Below, piece after piece: positions 23,501-33,690 of a stretch of DNA of 64,000 nucleotides. Numbering within the stretch: position 1 is the first letter of the stretch; every line of letters starts with the position of its first letter. The stretch is from NCBI GenBank assembly GCA_902623545.1, contig CACNUI010000002.1, forward strand, positions 1 to 64,000, written 5' to 3'. The notes beneath the pieces are model-generated. The model did not search any database and was not told the DNA's origin. It saw nothing but the letters and a program-made list of their open reading frames with translations. The position numbers and the translations under genes are program-made. Origin of the DNA: an uncultured Alphaproteobacteria bacterium. GTDB lineage: Bacteria > Pseudomonadota > Alphaproteobacteria > HIMB59 > GCA-002718135.

Positions 23501-25053
23501 GTGTTACGCTTATTAGTCCTCCTCCTCATCATGATATTTATTCTATTGAAGATTTAGCCCAGCTTATTTACGATTTGAAGCAAATAAACCCAAGAGCTAA
23601 AGTATGTGTTAAGTTAGTTGCTCAGTCAGGTATTGGGACAGTCGCAGCTGGTGTTGCAAAAGCAAAAGCTGATACGATACTCATCTCAGGTCACAATGGT
23701 GGAACTGGAGCAAGCCCACAAACAAGTATTAAGTATGCAGGACTTCCTTGGGAACTTGGATTAAGTGAAGTACATCAAGTCCTTTCTCTAAATAACTTAA
23801 GGGATAAAGTTGTTCTTAGAACTGACGGAGGTTTGAAAACAGGAAAAGATATTGTTATTGCGGCAATGCTTGGGGCAGAAGAATATGGAATTGGGACAGC
23901 AAGTTTAGTTGCTATGGGTTGTATCATGGTTAGACAATGTCATTCAAATACTTGCCCTGTTGGAGTTTGCTCACAGGATGAAAAACTTAGAGAAAAATTT
24001 ACCGGCACACCAGAAAAAGTAATTAATCTTTTTAGTTTTATTGCTGATGAAGTAAGAGAAATTCTAGGATCACTAGGCTTTTCTTCTCTTGATGAAGTAG
24101 TTGGAAGATCTGATCTTTTATATCAAGTCAGTAGAGGAAGTTCTGATCTTGACGATTTAGATTTAAATCCAATCATTCAAACCATTGATTCATCAGTTGG
24201 AGAATTTGATACAAAGAAAAAAACCATTAATAAGGTTAGTGATAGTCTTGATATTAAAATCATAGAGGATGCTAAGTCTTTCTTTGAAACAGATCAAAAA
24301 ATTGAACTAAACTATAATATTAAAAATACTGATAGAGCCATAGGTACAAGACTTGCATCAGAAATTACTACTACAAAAGGAATGAGTTTTCTTCCAGAGG
24401 ATTTTGTTACTGTTAATTTTCATGGTTCTGCTGGACAATCTTTTGGAGCATGGAGTGTGCAAGGAACTTCTCTTAAAGTTTTTGGTGACGCTAACGATTA
24501 TGTTGCAAAAGGATTATCAGGAGGTAAAATTGTTATTCAACCTAGCTCATCTTCTCAACTAAAAACAAACAAAAATGTTATTATTGGGAATACTGTCCTA
24601 TATGGAGCAACACGGGGTAAACTTTTTGCAGCTGGAACTGCTGGTGATAGATTTGCTGTTAGAAACTCTGGGGCACATGCTGTTATTGAAGGATGTGGTG
24701 ATAATGGATGTGAATATATGACTGGTGGAAGTGCAGTTATTCTTGGCGAAGTAGGAAATAATTTTGGAGCTGGAATGACAGGAGGTATGGCATTTGTGTA
24801 CGATAAAGAAGGAACACTACCACTTCGAATCAATCTTGAAGATATTTTCTATCAACAACAAATGACAAATTATTGGGAAAAAATTTTATATCAAAAAATT
24901 GAAGAACATATCAAGGAAACAAATTCAATGTACGCAAATAATTTACTCGAAAATTGGGAAAATGAGAAATTGCTCTTCTGGCAGATTGTACCAAAAGAAA
25001 TGATAAATAAATTTGATCAACCTGTATTAATTCAAGAAGAAAAATCTGCTTAG
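20536..25053 (+). CDS. gltB: Glutamate synthase large subunit
   Basis: 1505 aa; N-terminal class II GATase (SSCGVGLIAS), LISGHNGGTGASPQTSIKYAGLPWELGL, C-terminal GXGXG domain. Confidence 0.98.
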   Translation: MPNHFIEKYKKDKKFLEENYVYNEQDEHSSCGVGLIASLDGTETREIVELGVQALRVLYHRGAVDADGKTGDGAGIQLSIPKNFFIQQIERTGHTPNDFPFGVGMIFLPRTDFAAQENARTIVESEIIKEGLKIYGWRHVPINSSIIGDKAKATRPEIEQILICNEEIEDEKQFDNKLYIIRKRIEKEIRNQNISDFYICSLSCQSIVYKGMFLAEQLSNFYPDIQNENFVSRYAVYHQRYSTNTFPTWSLAQPFRVIAHNGEINTLKGNKNWMAAHEPRMNHKNFANNVDDLKPIIDAKASDSAALDSTIELLVKANRSLPMAKIITIPEAWSHRRDFPKKIKDLYAYGGAVMEPWDGPAAICGAYGDWAIAGMDRNGLRPIRYTLTKNLLIAGSETGMVDIKENEIVERGRVGPGQLIAVNFKEKKFFKDHEIKKYLAETKPFGDWTKKITYIDKLVQSVDEEFRDLDSGDLRKRMACFAWSVEDIELILHPMIAEKKEATGSMGDDTPLAVLSNKYRGLHHFFRQNFSQVTNPPIDSLRERVVMSLRTRIGNLSNILDEDEDQCNHLQLNSPVLSIEQFKSMRRYMKDTVKIIDTTMDKTNPENNFETEISRINQEAEHAVREGYVHIILSDKEMSKTRIAIPMILVTSSVHHHLIKQNLRTFISLNVQSAECLDVQYFAVLIGVGATSVNAYMAQQAIAERHKKGLFKNLTYEECVERFINSINNGLLKTMSKMGISVINSYRGGCNFEAIGLSRNLMSKYFPSMSSKISGIGISGIERRSRLAHDNAYEESVITLPIGGNYRYRFGGEKHAFEARSIHMLQTAVTSNNYSLFKKYSSMIDEMDPINIRDLLDFKKNNNNNNSNTVEPSQEIRKRLVAPGISLGALSPEAHETLSIAMNRIGAKSDSGEGGEDPIRFKPKSNGDNASSKIKQIASGRFGVTAEYLNNCEEIEIKVAQGAKPGEGGQLPGGKVTELIAKLRHSTEGVTLISPPPHHDIYSIEDLAQLIYDLKQINPRAKVCVKLVAQSGIGTVAAGVAKAKADTILISGHNGGTGASPQTSIKYAGLPWELGLSEVHQVLSLNNLRDKVVLRTDGGLKTGKDIVIAAMLGAEEYGIGTASLVAMGCIMVRQCHSNTCPVGVCSQDEKLREKFTGTPEKVINLFSFIADEVREILGSLGFSSLDEVVGRSDLLYQVSRGSSDLDDLDLNPIIQTIDSSVGEFDTKKKTINKVSDSLDIKIIEDAKSFFETDQKIELNYNIKNTDRAIGTRLASEITTTKGMSFLPEDFVTVNFHGSAGQSFGAWSVQGTSLKVFGDANDYVAKGLSGGKIVIQPSSSSQLKTNKNVIIGNTVLYGATRGKLFAAGTAGDRFAVRNSGAHAVIEGCGDNGCEYMTGGSAVILGEVGNNFGAGMTGGMAFVYDKEGTLPLRINLEDIFYQQQMTNYWEKILYQKIEEHIKETNSMYANNLLENWENEKLLFWQIVPKEMINKFDQPVLIQEEKSA

Positions 25054-25781
25054 TTTTTTATTATTGATTGAATAGAATCATTTATTATTTTTAAATCAAA
25101 TGGATCAGATAATCGATGATCACTATTTTTTAATAATTTAATTTGTATTTGATTGCCTTTAATTTTTTTTACTATTCTTTCTGGAATATTTGGAGTGACA
25201 ACTTTATCTTTTAAACCTTGTATTAAAATTAAAGGTTTATTCCATTTGAATTCTTTATTTAAAATTTTATTTTTTCTACCGTCAACAATATATTTCTTTT
25301 TTATAAGATAATTAAAGCCATAGGAGGAATATTTAATAATTCCCCTTTTTTTCATTTCTTGTTTTTTCTTTAAAGGCAATTTTTTATAAAACCCATCGAT
25401 ATAATCAGGTGCTGCTGCTAGACCTACTAATCCCACAATTCTTCTTGATCTTGCTTTGGCAGCTAAAAACATTAACCACCCACCCATACTACTACCAACT
25501 AGTATTTGTGGACCTTTGGCAATATTATCAATGATATCAATTAAATCTTTCTTCCAATCTGAAATTGTAAAATCTTCAAATTTTCCATCAGATTTACCAT
25601 GACCACGGCATTCAAAACGGATAAACTGCAATTTATTTTTTCGAGCAAATCTTTCTAAAGACAAAGCTTTTTGACCACTCATATCTGAGTTAAGGCCATG
25701 GATAAAGATGATACCAGGTTCTTTACCGTTTATAGATTTATAGTGAATTCTTTCTTTTTTCTTATTAATAAAGTAAGGCAT
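25050..25781 (-). CDS. Alpha/beta hydrolase
   Basis: IIFIHGLNSDMSGQKA; LVGSSMGGWL nucleophile elbow; HRLSD. Confidence 0.9.
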   Translation of the reverse strand: MPYFINKKKERIHYKSINGKEPGIIFIHGLNSDMSGQKALSLERFARKNKLQFIRFECRGHGKSDGKFEDFTISDWKKDLIDIIDNIAKGPQILVGSSMGGWLMFLAAKARSRRIVGLVGLAAAPDYIDGFYKKLPLKKKQEMKKRGIIKYSSYGFNYLIKKKYIVDGRKNKILNKEFKWNKPLILIQGLKDKVVTPNIPERIVKKIKGNQIQIKLLKNSDHRLSDPFDLKIINDSIQSIIKN

Positions 25782-25811
25782 TTTTGATACAAATACTTAT
25801 ATTTTAATAAA

Positions 25812-26939
25812 ATGTCATCATTTAATGTAGCTCAAATTCTTCCCTCTTTAGATTCTGGTGGTGTCGAAAGAGGTACTATTGAAGTTGCAAATTATTTATC
25901 TGAATTAAATTTAAAAAATAATATTATCTCAAATGGAGGGCGTTTAATTAAGGAAATTGATAAAAATTATACTAATCATTATCAATTACCAGTTCATTCA
26001 AAAAATTTTTTTATTTATCCATTAATTGCTAATCAATTAAAAAAATTAATTATTAATCAAAATATCAATGTTGTTCATGTACGATCAAGAGCACCAGCAT
26101 GGATTTTAAGTTTTATAAAAAATAGAAACTTCAAAACAATATCTACATTTCATAATGTATATAGTGGTAATTCTTATTTTAAAAAAATCTATAATAAGCA
26201 ATTATCTAAAGTTGACCAGATTGTTGCAATTTCAAATTATGTTAAAAATGAAATTAGTAAAAAATACAATTTAGATTCAAATACAATTAAAGTGATCAAT
26301 AGAGGAGTTGATGTTAAATATTTTGAAAAACCAATTCTAGATTCTCAAATAGGTAATATAATAAATAAGTATCAAATTGATACATCAAAAGATATTATTT
26401 TATATCCAGCAAGGTTAACAAAATGGAAAGGTCAAATTGAGTTTTTAGATATATTTAAAAAGATACAAAATGATAATTATATATTATATTTTGCAGGTGA
26501 TACAAAAAATCAATCTTATACAGAAAAATTACAGAAAAAAATTCAAAGTTTTAATCTTAGTCATAAATGTAAAATTATAGGTAATCTACTTAGGGATGAT
26601 TTGAAAATTTTATATCACCTGTCATCAATTATTACTTCATTTCCTTTACAAGCTGAAGGCTTTGGTAGAGTTATAAGTGAAGCTTTAATAATGAGAAAAA
26701 AGATCCTAGCCTTTAACTATGGCGGTGTTAAAGATCAGCTCGATACATTAGATGATATCTATAAAGTAGATCCTCATAAATATAATGATATAGATATAAA
26801 GCTTCAAAATATTCTGAAATTAGAAGTTGAAAAATTTTCTCATATTTCTTTAAATAGTAAAGATTATATAACAAAAAAATTTTCAAAATACCAAATGGTG
26901 CAAAATTATTTAAACTTATATGAACAGCAATCAATTTAA
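25812..26939 (+). CDS. Glycosyltransferase family 4-type
   Basis: LPSLDSGGVERGTIEVA; LYPARLTKWKGQIEFL; EGFGRVISEALIMRKKILAFNYGGVKDQL. Confidence 0.9.
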   Translation: MSSFNVAQILPSLDSGGVERGTIEVANYLSELNLKNNIISNGGRLIKEIDKNYTNHYQLPVHSKNFFIYPLIANQLKKLIINQNINVVHVRSRAPAWILSFIKNRNFKTISTFHNVYSGNSYFKKIYNKQLSKVDQIVAISNYVKNEISKKYNLDSNTIKVINRGVDVKYFEKPILDSQIGNIINKYQIDTSKDIILYPARLTKWKGQIEFLDIFKKIQNDNYILYFAGDTKNQSYTEKLQKKIQSFNLSHKCKIIGNLLRDDLKILYHLSSIITSFPLQAEGFGRVISEALIMRKKILAFNYGGVKDQLDTLDDIYKVDPHKYNDIDIKLQNILKLEVEKFSHISLNSKDYITKKFSKYQMVQNYLNLYEQQSI

Positions 26940-27855
26940 CAAAATACTAGTTGTTAAGCATGGATCACTTGGTGATATTGCCTTTTCTATATTTGCCATG
27001 GCATCAATTAAGCAATTTTTTAGTAACGCCACTATCGACTTACTGACTGAAGAAAAATACACAAATTTTTTAAAAAATTCTAATTATTTTAGTTCAATTT
27101 TTAAAGATAATAGAAAAGGCATAATAGATTCACTAAAGGTCATATTAAAAATAAATCAAAATAAGTATGATCTAATCATAGATTTACAAAATTCTAAAAG
27201 GACAAATAACTACTGGTCATTTTTAAAATTTATTTCAAAAGTAAAAGTTAATGGATCTAGGCCTAGTTGCGATATTCAGTATTTAATCCCTCCCCAAGGA
27301 ACTGAGTCTCCTCAACAAGGTTTATACAATCAATTAAAGTTAATAGGCATAAATGAAATAAATCAAAACATTGATTGGTTGTCCAAAAATATTCCAGAAA
27401 TTAATGAAAACAAAATAATCTTAATGATACCTGGTGTTTCTAAATCAGGTAAAGATAAACAATGGCCGTCTGATAATTTCGCATTACTTGCTAGTTCTCT
27501 AGAAAAAAAAGGATATCAAATTTATATTGTTGGTCAAAAATCAGATAAAGAAATATTAGAGACTATTAGTAATAAATGTCAAAAGGTTATTGATTTAACT
27601 GATAAATCTCCTCCAGAGATAATTTACTCCATAGCTAAAAAAAGTAATTTTGTAATTAGCAACGATACCGGTCCAGGTCATATAGCAGCTTTAAGTAACT
27701 CACCTATTCTTTTTTTAGCTAAAGATAATGCTATTTCAAAATCAAATTTGTCTGAGTATAAAAATGGATACACAATCCTAGGCGATACAATGAAGTCAAT
27801 ATCTGTAAAAAAAGTTTTAGATTTTTTAAATAAAAAAAAATTAATTGATAAATGA
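26920..27855 (+). CDS. Glycosyltransferase family 9 (heptosyltransferase-like)
   Basis: ILVVKHGSLGDIAFSIFA; FVISNDTGPGHIAALSNSPILFLA. Confidence 0.88.
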   Translation: MNSNQFNKILVVKHGSLGDIAFSIFAMASIKQFFSNATIDLLTEEKYTNFLKNSNYFSSIFKDNRKGIIDSLKVILKINQNKYDLIIDLQNSKRTNNYWSFLKFISKVKVNGSRPSCDIQYLIPPQGTESPQQGLYNQLKLIGINEINQNIDWLSKNIPEINENKIILMIPGVSKSGKDKQWPSDNFALLASSLEKKGYQIYIVGQKSDKEILETISNKCQKVIDLTDKSPPEIIYSIAKKSNFVISNDTGPGHIAALSNSPILFLAKDNAISKSNLSEYKNGYTILGDTMKSISVKKVLDFLNKKKLIDK

Positions 27856-28857
27856 AATTAACTTTTCTTCTAAATATTGATCATTTGACTGAATTTTAGT
27901 ATATTTTTTTTTCCATGGTGCATATTCTTTTGCGATCATGTCTGGAAAATTATCAGCATCATAAATAACACAAAGTTCCGTTTTCGAAAGTGATGCAATA
28001 TGTGTACACCCACATTCAGGGGTAATCACATATGATGATGAACTCGTTATTGATGTCCAATTATCAAAGTCTAGTTGATCTAAGATTAAAATATTTTTTA
28101 TGTTTTTAAAATTTTTAAATTCTTTATTTGTGATCATCTTATATTTTTGAAAGATCTTATAAAAAACATTTTTTGATGTACTATCAGTTGTCATTACAAT
28201 ATTAATCTTTAAATTTTTTAGGCTTTCCAATAAATTAATAAACCTATCTTCTGAAAAATATTTATTGATCCATTTTGAAGACAAATGAATTAAGCATAAT
28301 TTTTCAGAATTTAGGTTTACTTTATCAAATTCAAATAAATTCTTAATTTCTGCATTATTATTTAAATTTAATCCATTTTTAGTAATCAATTCCATCATAA
28401 CTTCTGTTTGATGAATTGATGTATTTTGTGAATATCTTAATTGTCGATCAATTATTATGAAGTGATCATAAAAGATTTTACCCAAAATTATATCGAAAAA
28501 TTTACTTAAGTAATTATTCTTGTATCTGGATTTAAAAATTAATACTGATTTTGTTCTACTTCTAGAAAAAATTGATATTAACATACTAATTATACCAGGG
28601 CTAAATGTAAAAATATAATCATATTTTTCATTTCTTAATTTTAAAATTGTTTTTAAGATTTGAATAAATTTATTTTGAATTAAAAAAATTTTGTTAATTG
28701 ATTTAAATTTTTTACATATTTTTTGATTAGTTTTAGAACATACAACATCAATTTGATTATCTGCATTTAATTCTTTTAATCCCTGAACAACTGGAAGTGT
28801 AAGGATCATGTCTCCCATTTTGTCGATTCTAACTAAACAAATTCTCATAAATCGCAT
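27841..28857 (-). CDS. Glycosyltransferase family 9 (heptosyltransferase-like)
   Basis: ICLVRIDKMGDMILTLPVVQGL; YVITPECGCTHIASL. Confidence 0.85.
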   Translation of the reverse strand: MRFMRICLVRIDKMGDMILTLPVVQGLKELNADNQIDVVCSKTNQKICKKFKSINKIFLIQNKFIQILKTILKLRNEKYDYIFTFSPGIISMLISIFSRSRTKSVLIFKSRYKNNYLSKFFDIILGKIFYDHFIIIDRQLRYSQNTSIHQTEVMMELITKNGLNLNNNAEIKNLFEFDKVNLNSEKLCLIHLSSKWINKYFSEDRFINLLESLKNLKINIVMTTDSTSKNVFYKIFQKYKMITNKEFKNFKNIKNILILDQLDFDNWTSITSSSSYVITPECGCTHIASLSKTELCVIYDADNFPDMIAKEYAPWKKKYTKIQSNDQYLEEKLISFIN

Positions 28858-29005
28858 TTAATAACTTAAAAACAAATAATGTTTTTTTTAAAATCAGGTC
28901 TTGAATTTAATTTCATTTAAGATTATATCCTACCAAAATATGACAAAACACATAATATCTTAATATGCTATTTAATAATAGCTATAACATAATCTCTATA
29001 TAATT

Positions 29006-29545
29006 TTGGCCGTTAACTTTAAAACAAAAAAAGATATTGGTCCTAGAATCAACGAGCAAATCACTGCAAGTGAAGTTAGACTTATATCAAGTAATGGAAA
29101 ACAGTTAGGAATACTAAGTATTCGTGAAGCTCTTATTCAAGCAGAAGATGAAGGATTTGATCTAGTTGAAGTTTCTCCAGAAGCAAATCCGCCGGTGTGT
29201 AAGATCATTGATTATGGAAAATTAAAATATAGAGAACAAAAAAGTAAAAAAGAAGCCAAAAAAAAGCAAAAAACAATTGAAGTAAAAGAAATTAAAATGA
29301 GACCTGGAATAGATACACACGATTATAATGTTAAAGTAAAAGCTCTTTCAAAATTTATTGGAGGGGGAAATAAGGTTAAGGTCTCGATGCGTTTTAAGGG
29401 CAGAGAGATGGAACATCAAAATTTAGGTTTTGATCTACTAAAAAAACTCACTACAGAAGTTGAGGAATATGCAAAGGTAGAAGTAGCGCCAAAATTTGAG
29501 GGTAAACAAATAATGATGATTTTAGTCCCTCAAATCGTCAAATAA
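29006..29545 (+). CDS. infC: Translation initiation factor IF-3 (non-ATG start)
   Basis: GPRINEQITASEVRLISSNGKQLGILSIREAL; in-frame TAA at 28985 and no ATG before the conserved N-terminus; candidate starts are TTG 29006 or ATT 29003. Confidence 0.97.
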   Translation: MAVNFKTKKDIGPRINEQITASEVRLISSNGKQLGILSIREALIQAEDEGFDLVEVSPEANPPVCKIIDYGKLKYREQKSKKEAKKKQKTIEVKEIKMRPGIDTHDYNVKVKALSKFIGGGNKVKVSMRFKGREMEHQNLGFDLLKKLTTEVEEYAKVEVAPKFEGKQIMMILVPQIVK

Positions 29546-29594
29546 CTGTAAATATTGCAAAAGATCAATTAATCAGTATAAACCCATCAAACTT

Positions 29595-29619
29595 GTTGTG
29601 GCCTGCGGGGCAGCCCAAC
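29595..29619 (+). promoter_or_regulatory. GC-rich hairpin in infC-rpmI intergenic region (candidate ribosomal-protein leader)
   Basis: GTTG-t-GG-c-CTGC / ggg / GCAG-CC-CAAC: 10 bp with two single-nt bulges, shortly upstream of the rpmI RBS. Confidence 0.5.
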
Positions 29620-29645
29620 GGTAAACTTAAATAAAGGAGATTTCA

Positions 29646-29846
29646 ATGCCCAAGCTTAAAACTAAGAGCAGTTTGAAAAAAAGATTTTCAAGAACAGGAA
29701 CTGGAAAGATTAAATTTAAACCTGCTGGAAAAAGACACGGAATGAGTAAACGTTCCAACAAATTCATTCGTAACACTAAAAGATCAGCAATTATGTCATC
29801 AGGTGACGCTGCTTTGATAGATCATATGTTACCATACAATAAGTAG
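29646..29846 (+). CDS. rpmI: 50S ribosomal protein L35
   Basis: [37 protein letters not shown]. Confidence 0.98.
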   Translation: MPKLKTKSSLKKRFSRTGTGKIKFKPAGKRHGMSKRSNKFIRNTKRSAIMSSGDAALIDHMLPYNK

Positions 29847-29857
29847 GGGGATTAATT

Positions 29858-30211
29858 ATGGCAAGAGTATCAAGAGGTGTTACAGCAAGAGCTAGACACA
29901 AAAAGGTTATCAAAAAAGCAAAAGGTTATTACGGTAGAAGAAAAAATGTATTTAGAGTAGCAGTTCAAGCTGTTGAAAGAGGAATGCAGTATGCTTACAG
30001 AGATCGTAAAAAAAGAAAAAGTGATTTTAGAGGTCTCTGGATACAGCGGATCAATGCTGGCGTGAGAATGCATGGATTAACATATTCTCAATTTATTTCA
30101 GGTTTAAAAAAGTCATCCATTGAAATTGATAGAAAGATTTTAGCGGATCTTGCAGTTAACCAGCCAGAGGCTTTTAAAGCTTTAGTTGATAAAGCTCAAT
30201 CTGCTAGATAA
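29858..30211 (+). CDS. rplT: 50S ribosomal protein L20
   Basis: [34 protein letters not shown]. Confidence 0.98.
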   Translation: MARVSRGVTARARHKKVIKKAKGYYGRRKNVFRVAVQAVERGMQYAYRDRKKRKSDFRGLWIQRINAGVRMHGLTYSQFISGLKKSSIEIDRKILADLAVNQPEAFKALVDKAQSAR

Positions 30212-30240
30212 TTTTAATTAATAAAATATAATAGATATTG

Positions 30241-31299
30241 ATGGCATTTGCTGAAAATAAAATTGATGTTCTAAAAAAAATTAAAGCTTCAAAATCCTTC
30301 GAAGATTTAGAAAAACTTCGACTATATTATCTAGGTAAAAAAGGATTAATACCTGAAGCTTTAAAAGGATTAGGCTCTTTGTCGATTGAAGAAAAAAAAT
30401 CGAAAGGACAGGAATTAAATATTATTAAAAAAGAAATTGAAGAAGGTATTAAAAACCAAAGAACAGAAATTGAAAATATTGAAATTTCAAACAAGATTAA
30501 TTTAGAATCAATTGATGTTACTCTACCACCTAATATTTCTGAAAAAGGAAAAATACACCCAATTAGTCAAACAATATTTAATATTATAGAAATTTTTGGA
30601 AATTTAAATTATGCAGTGGAAACAGGTCCAGATATAGAAACAGATTTTAATAATTTTACAGCTTTAAATATCCCAGAACATCATCCAGCAAGAGAAATGC
30701 AGGATACTTTTTATGTTCAGGATAATGGAGACAAAAATGTTCTTCGAACCCATACCAGTCCTGTTCAAGTGAGAACTATGCTTAACACAAAACCACCTAT
30801 TAAAATTATTGTGCCTGGCAGAACTTATAGAAGTGACTCAGATGCTACACATGCTCCTATGTTTCATCAGGTAGAAGGTTTAGTCGTTGATACAAGTTCT
30901 ACTATGGTTGATTTAAAATCAACACTCGTTTCATTCTTAGAAGAATTTTTCGAAGTGAAAAACTTACAATACCGTTTTCGCCCTAGTTACTTTCCTTTTA
31001 CCGAGCCTAGTGCAGAAATGGATGTAGCTTATACCAAAGTAAATAATAAAATTAAAATTGGTGAAGGGGATAAATGGTTAGAAATATTGGGTTGTGGAAT
31101 GGTCAATCCTATAGTTTTAGATAATTGTAATATCAATTCAAAACAGTTTCAGGGTTTTGCTTTTGGTATGGGAATTGAGCGTTTGTCGATGCTTAAATAT
31201 GGCATTACAGATTTAAGAAGTTTTTTTGATCCAAATTATAGATGGCTGGATCATTATGGTTTTAGTATTTTGGATAACCAAACACGATCAGGGCTATAA
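30241..31299 (+). CDS. pheS: Phenylalanyl-tRNA synthetase alpha subunit
   Basis: LRTHTSPVQVRTM; FHQVEGLVVD; FGMGIERLSMLKYGI; ATG at 30241 preferred over TTG at 30238. Confidence 0.97.
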   Translation: MAFAENKIDVLKKIKASKSFEDLEKLRLYYLGKKGLIPEALKGLGSLSIEEKKSKGQELNIIKKEIEEGIKNQRTEIENIEISNKINLESIDVTLPPNISEKGKIHPISQTIFNIIEIFGNLNYAVETGPDIETDFNNFTALNIPEHHPAREMQDTFYVQDNGDKNVLRTHTSPVQVRTMLNTKPPIKIIVPGRTYRSDSDATHAPMFHQVEGLVVDTSSTMVDLKSTLVSFLEEFFEVKNLQYRFRPSYFPFTEPSAEMDVAYTKVNNKIKIGEGDKWLEILGCGMVNPIVLDNCNINSKQFQGFAFGMGIERLSMLKYGITDLRSFFDPNYRWLDHYGFSILDNQTRSGL

Positions 31300-33690
31300 A
31301 TGAAATTTACACTAGACTGGCTAAAAGATCATTTAGATACTTCTGAAAATTTAAATACCATTACAGATACTTTAACCAATATTGGTTTAGAGATTGAAAG
31401 TGTAGAAGATAAATCAGAAATATTTAAGAATTTTACAGTAGCTAAAGTTTTAAAAGCAGAAAAACATCCAGATGCAGATAAGCTTAAAGTATGCCAGGTT
31501 GAAACAATAAATGGAAATTATCAAGTTGTGTGTGGTGCTCCAAATGCAAAAGAAGGCATGCTTGGAATTTTTGCGCCAGAAAATAGTTATATTCCTGGAA
31601 CTGACTTACATTTAAAAAAAACTAAAATTAGAGGAGTTGAGTCTTGCGGAATGCTTGTATCAGAAAGAGAGATGGGTATTTCTGATGAACATGATGGAAT
31701 TATTGAAGTAAAAGATAATTATAAAATTGGTGATTTATTTAGTAAAATTTTTGCAATAGATGAACCTATTATTGAAATTAATTTAACTCCAAATAGATCT
31801 GACTGTTTATCGGTCAGAGGTATCGCAAGAGATTTAGCGGCAGCAGGAATTGGTAAATTAAAAGACATAAATTATAAAAAATCAAAAGAATCATTCAAAA
31901 GTCCAATTACGTGGAAAAAAGAATTTCAAAATAATAATTTATGTCCTGGAGTAGCAGGTCGATATTTTAAAAATGTCAAAAATGCAGAAAGCCCTAAATG
32001 GCTTCAAGATAGATTGACTGCAATCGGATTAAGGCCTATTTCAGCTCTTGTTGACATTACAAATTACATTACTTTTGACTTGGGAAGACCGCTACATGTT
32101 TATGATGCTGACAAAGTTTCAGGCAATTTAAAAATGCGACTAGCCAATAAAAATGAACAGTGTTTAGCACTAAATGAAGTTAATTATAAATGTGATAGTG
32201 ATATGATAGTAATTTCTGATGATGAAAATAAACTTCATGGAATTGGCGGGGTCATGGGTGGCTTTGATAGTGGTTGTAGTATGGAAACCAAAAATGTTTT
32301 TCTAGAAGTTGCGTTATTTGATCCAGTTTCTGTCACTAAAACTGGAAGAAAACTTAATCTTCAAAGTGATGCACGTTACCGTTTTGAAAGAGGGATAGAT
32401 ACTGATTCCATCTATTGGGGTGTAGACGCTGCAACTCAAATGATTTTAGAATTATGTGGTGGTGAAGTTAGTGAATTTGTCTCTTCAGAAATTAATATAG
32501 AAAAAAGTAAACCATTTATGTTTGATACAAATAAAGTGAAGACTTTCGGTGGAATAGAAATCAATAATGAGGAACAAGAAAAAATTTTAGTTTCACTTGG
32601 TTTTTCTGTTAATGAAAAAAAATCAAAATTTGAAATTCAAAGTCCTACTTTTAGACCAGATATTGTTGGTGAGGCAGATATCGTCGAAGAAATAATTAGA
32701 ATTTATGGTTATAATAAAATTCCTCTTAAAAAAGTAACTAATCAAGAAGAAAAAAAGCATATTTTAAATACCAAAACAAAAACTTTTTATAAAAGTAAAA
32801 AAATTATGGCTCTGAATGGATATTCTGAAGTCGTAACTTGGTCTTTTATGGATGAAGATAATGCAAAAATTATATCAGATGAAATAATTAGTTTAAAAAA
32901 TCCTATAAGTACCGATTTAAATACGATGAGACCATCTACGCTTCCAAATTTATTAGAAGCAATAAATCAAAATAAAGCAAGAATGTACTTGAGGGCTAAA
33001 ATATTTGAAGTAGGTCCAAACTTTTCTAAATCACTACCTGACCAACAAGAAAATGTTGCCACTGCTATAGCTTATGGCTCATCTGATGAACAAAATTGGT
33101 TATCAAATAAAAAAAATATTGATGTCTTTAGTATAAAAGCTGATTTGTTTTCTATTTTAGCTGATTTAAATGTACCTATAGATAATTTGCTATATGAAAA
33201 ATTAGAAGGTAAAATTTATCATCCTGGCAAATCATCTTCTTTGAGGCTTGGTAAAAACAAAATAGCTAATTTTGGAGAATTACATCCAGTTCTATTAAAA
33301 ACAATGGATGTTAATTTCAAGGTGTGCGGTTTTGAAATATATTTGGACAATATTTCACAATTTCAAGAGAATAAATCTTCTTCAAAAGGAGGTTTTACTA
33401 ACAATCCCTATCAAATGGTTGAAAGAGACTTTGCTTTTCTTTTTCCAAAAGAAGTAAAGGCTGGTGAGATAATTAAAAAAGTAAAAAAAATAGATAAAAA
33501 TATAATTCAAAATGTAACGATATTTGATGTTTATGAGGGTGATAAACTTCCAGAAAATAAAAAAAGTATTGCTTTTAGGGTTTTACTACAACCTCAAGAT
33601 AAAACCTTCAACGATCAAGAAATTGAAGAATTATCTCAAAAAATAATAGATGAAATATCTCAATCGCTTGATGCATCTATAAGAAAATAA
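31300..33690 (+). CDS. pheT: Phenylalanyl-tRNA synthetase beta subunit
   Basis: 796 aa; tRNA-binding domain, B5 domain, FDX-ACB C-terminus. Confidence 0.97.
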   Translation: MKFTLDWLKDHLDTSENLNTITDTLTNIGLEIESVEDKSEIFKNFTVAKVLKAEKHPDADKLKVCQVETINGNYQVVCGAPNAKEGMLGIFAPENSYIPGTDLHLKKTKIRGVESCGMLVSEREMGISDEHDGIIEVKDNYKIGDLFSKIFAIDEPIIEINLTPNRSDCLSVRGIARDLAAAGIGKLKDINYKKSKESFKSPITWKKEFQNNNLCPGVAGRYFKNVKNAESPKWLQDRLTAIGLRPISALVDITNYITFDLGRPLHVYDADKVSGNLKMRLANKNEQCLALNEVNYKCDSDMIVISDDENKLHGIGGVMGGFDSGCSMETKNVFLEVALFDPVSVTKTGRKLNLQSDARYRFERGIDTDSIYWGVDAATQMILELCGGEVSEFVSSEINIEKSKPFMFDTNKVKTFGGIEINNEEQEKILVSLGFSVNEKKSKFEIQSPTFRPDIVGEADIVEEIIRIYGYNKIPLKKVTNQEEKKHILNTKTKTFYKSKKIMALNGYSEVVTWSFMDEDNAKIISDEIISLKNPISTDLNTMRPSTLPNLLEAINQNKARMYLRAKIFEVGPNFSKSLPDQQENVATAIAYGSSDEQNWLSNKKNIDVFSIKADLFSILADLNVPIDNLLYEKLEGKIYHPGKSSSLRLGKNKIANFGELHPVLLKTMDVNFKVCGFEIYLDNISQFQENKSSSKGGFTNNPYQMVERDFAFLFPKEVKAGEIIKKVKKIDKNIIQNVTIFDVYEGDKLPENKKSIAFRVLLQPQDKTFNDQEIEELSQKIIDEISQSLDASIRK

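Noticed and set aside
23154-24833. Antisense ORFs within gltB (84 and 92 aa)
   Set aside because: Shadow frames of gltB, Pro/Ser-rich translations with no RBS or family features.
19098-25053. gltD preceding gltB as an unusual gene order
   Set aside because: gltD upstream of gltB occurs in other alphaproteobacteria, so it is not distinctive.
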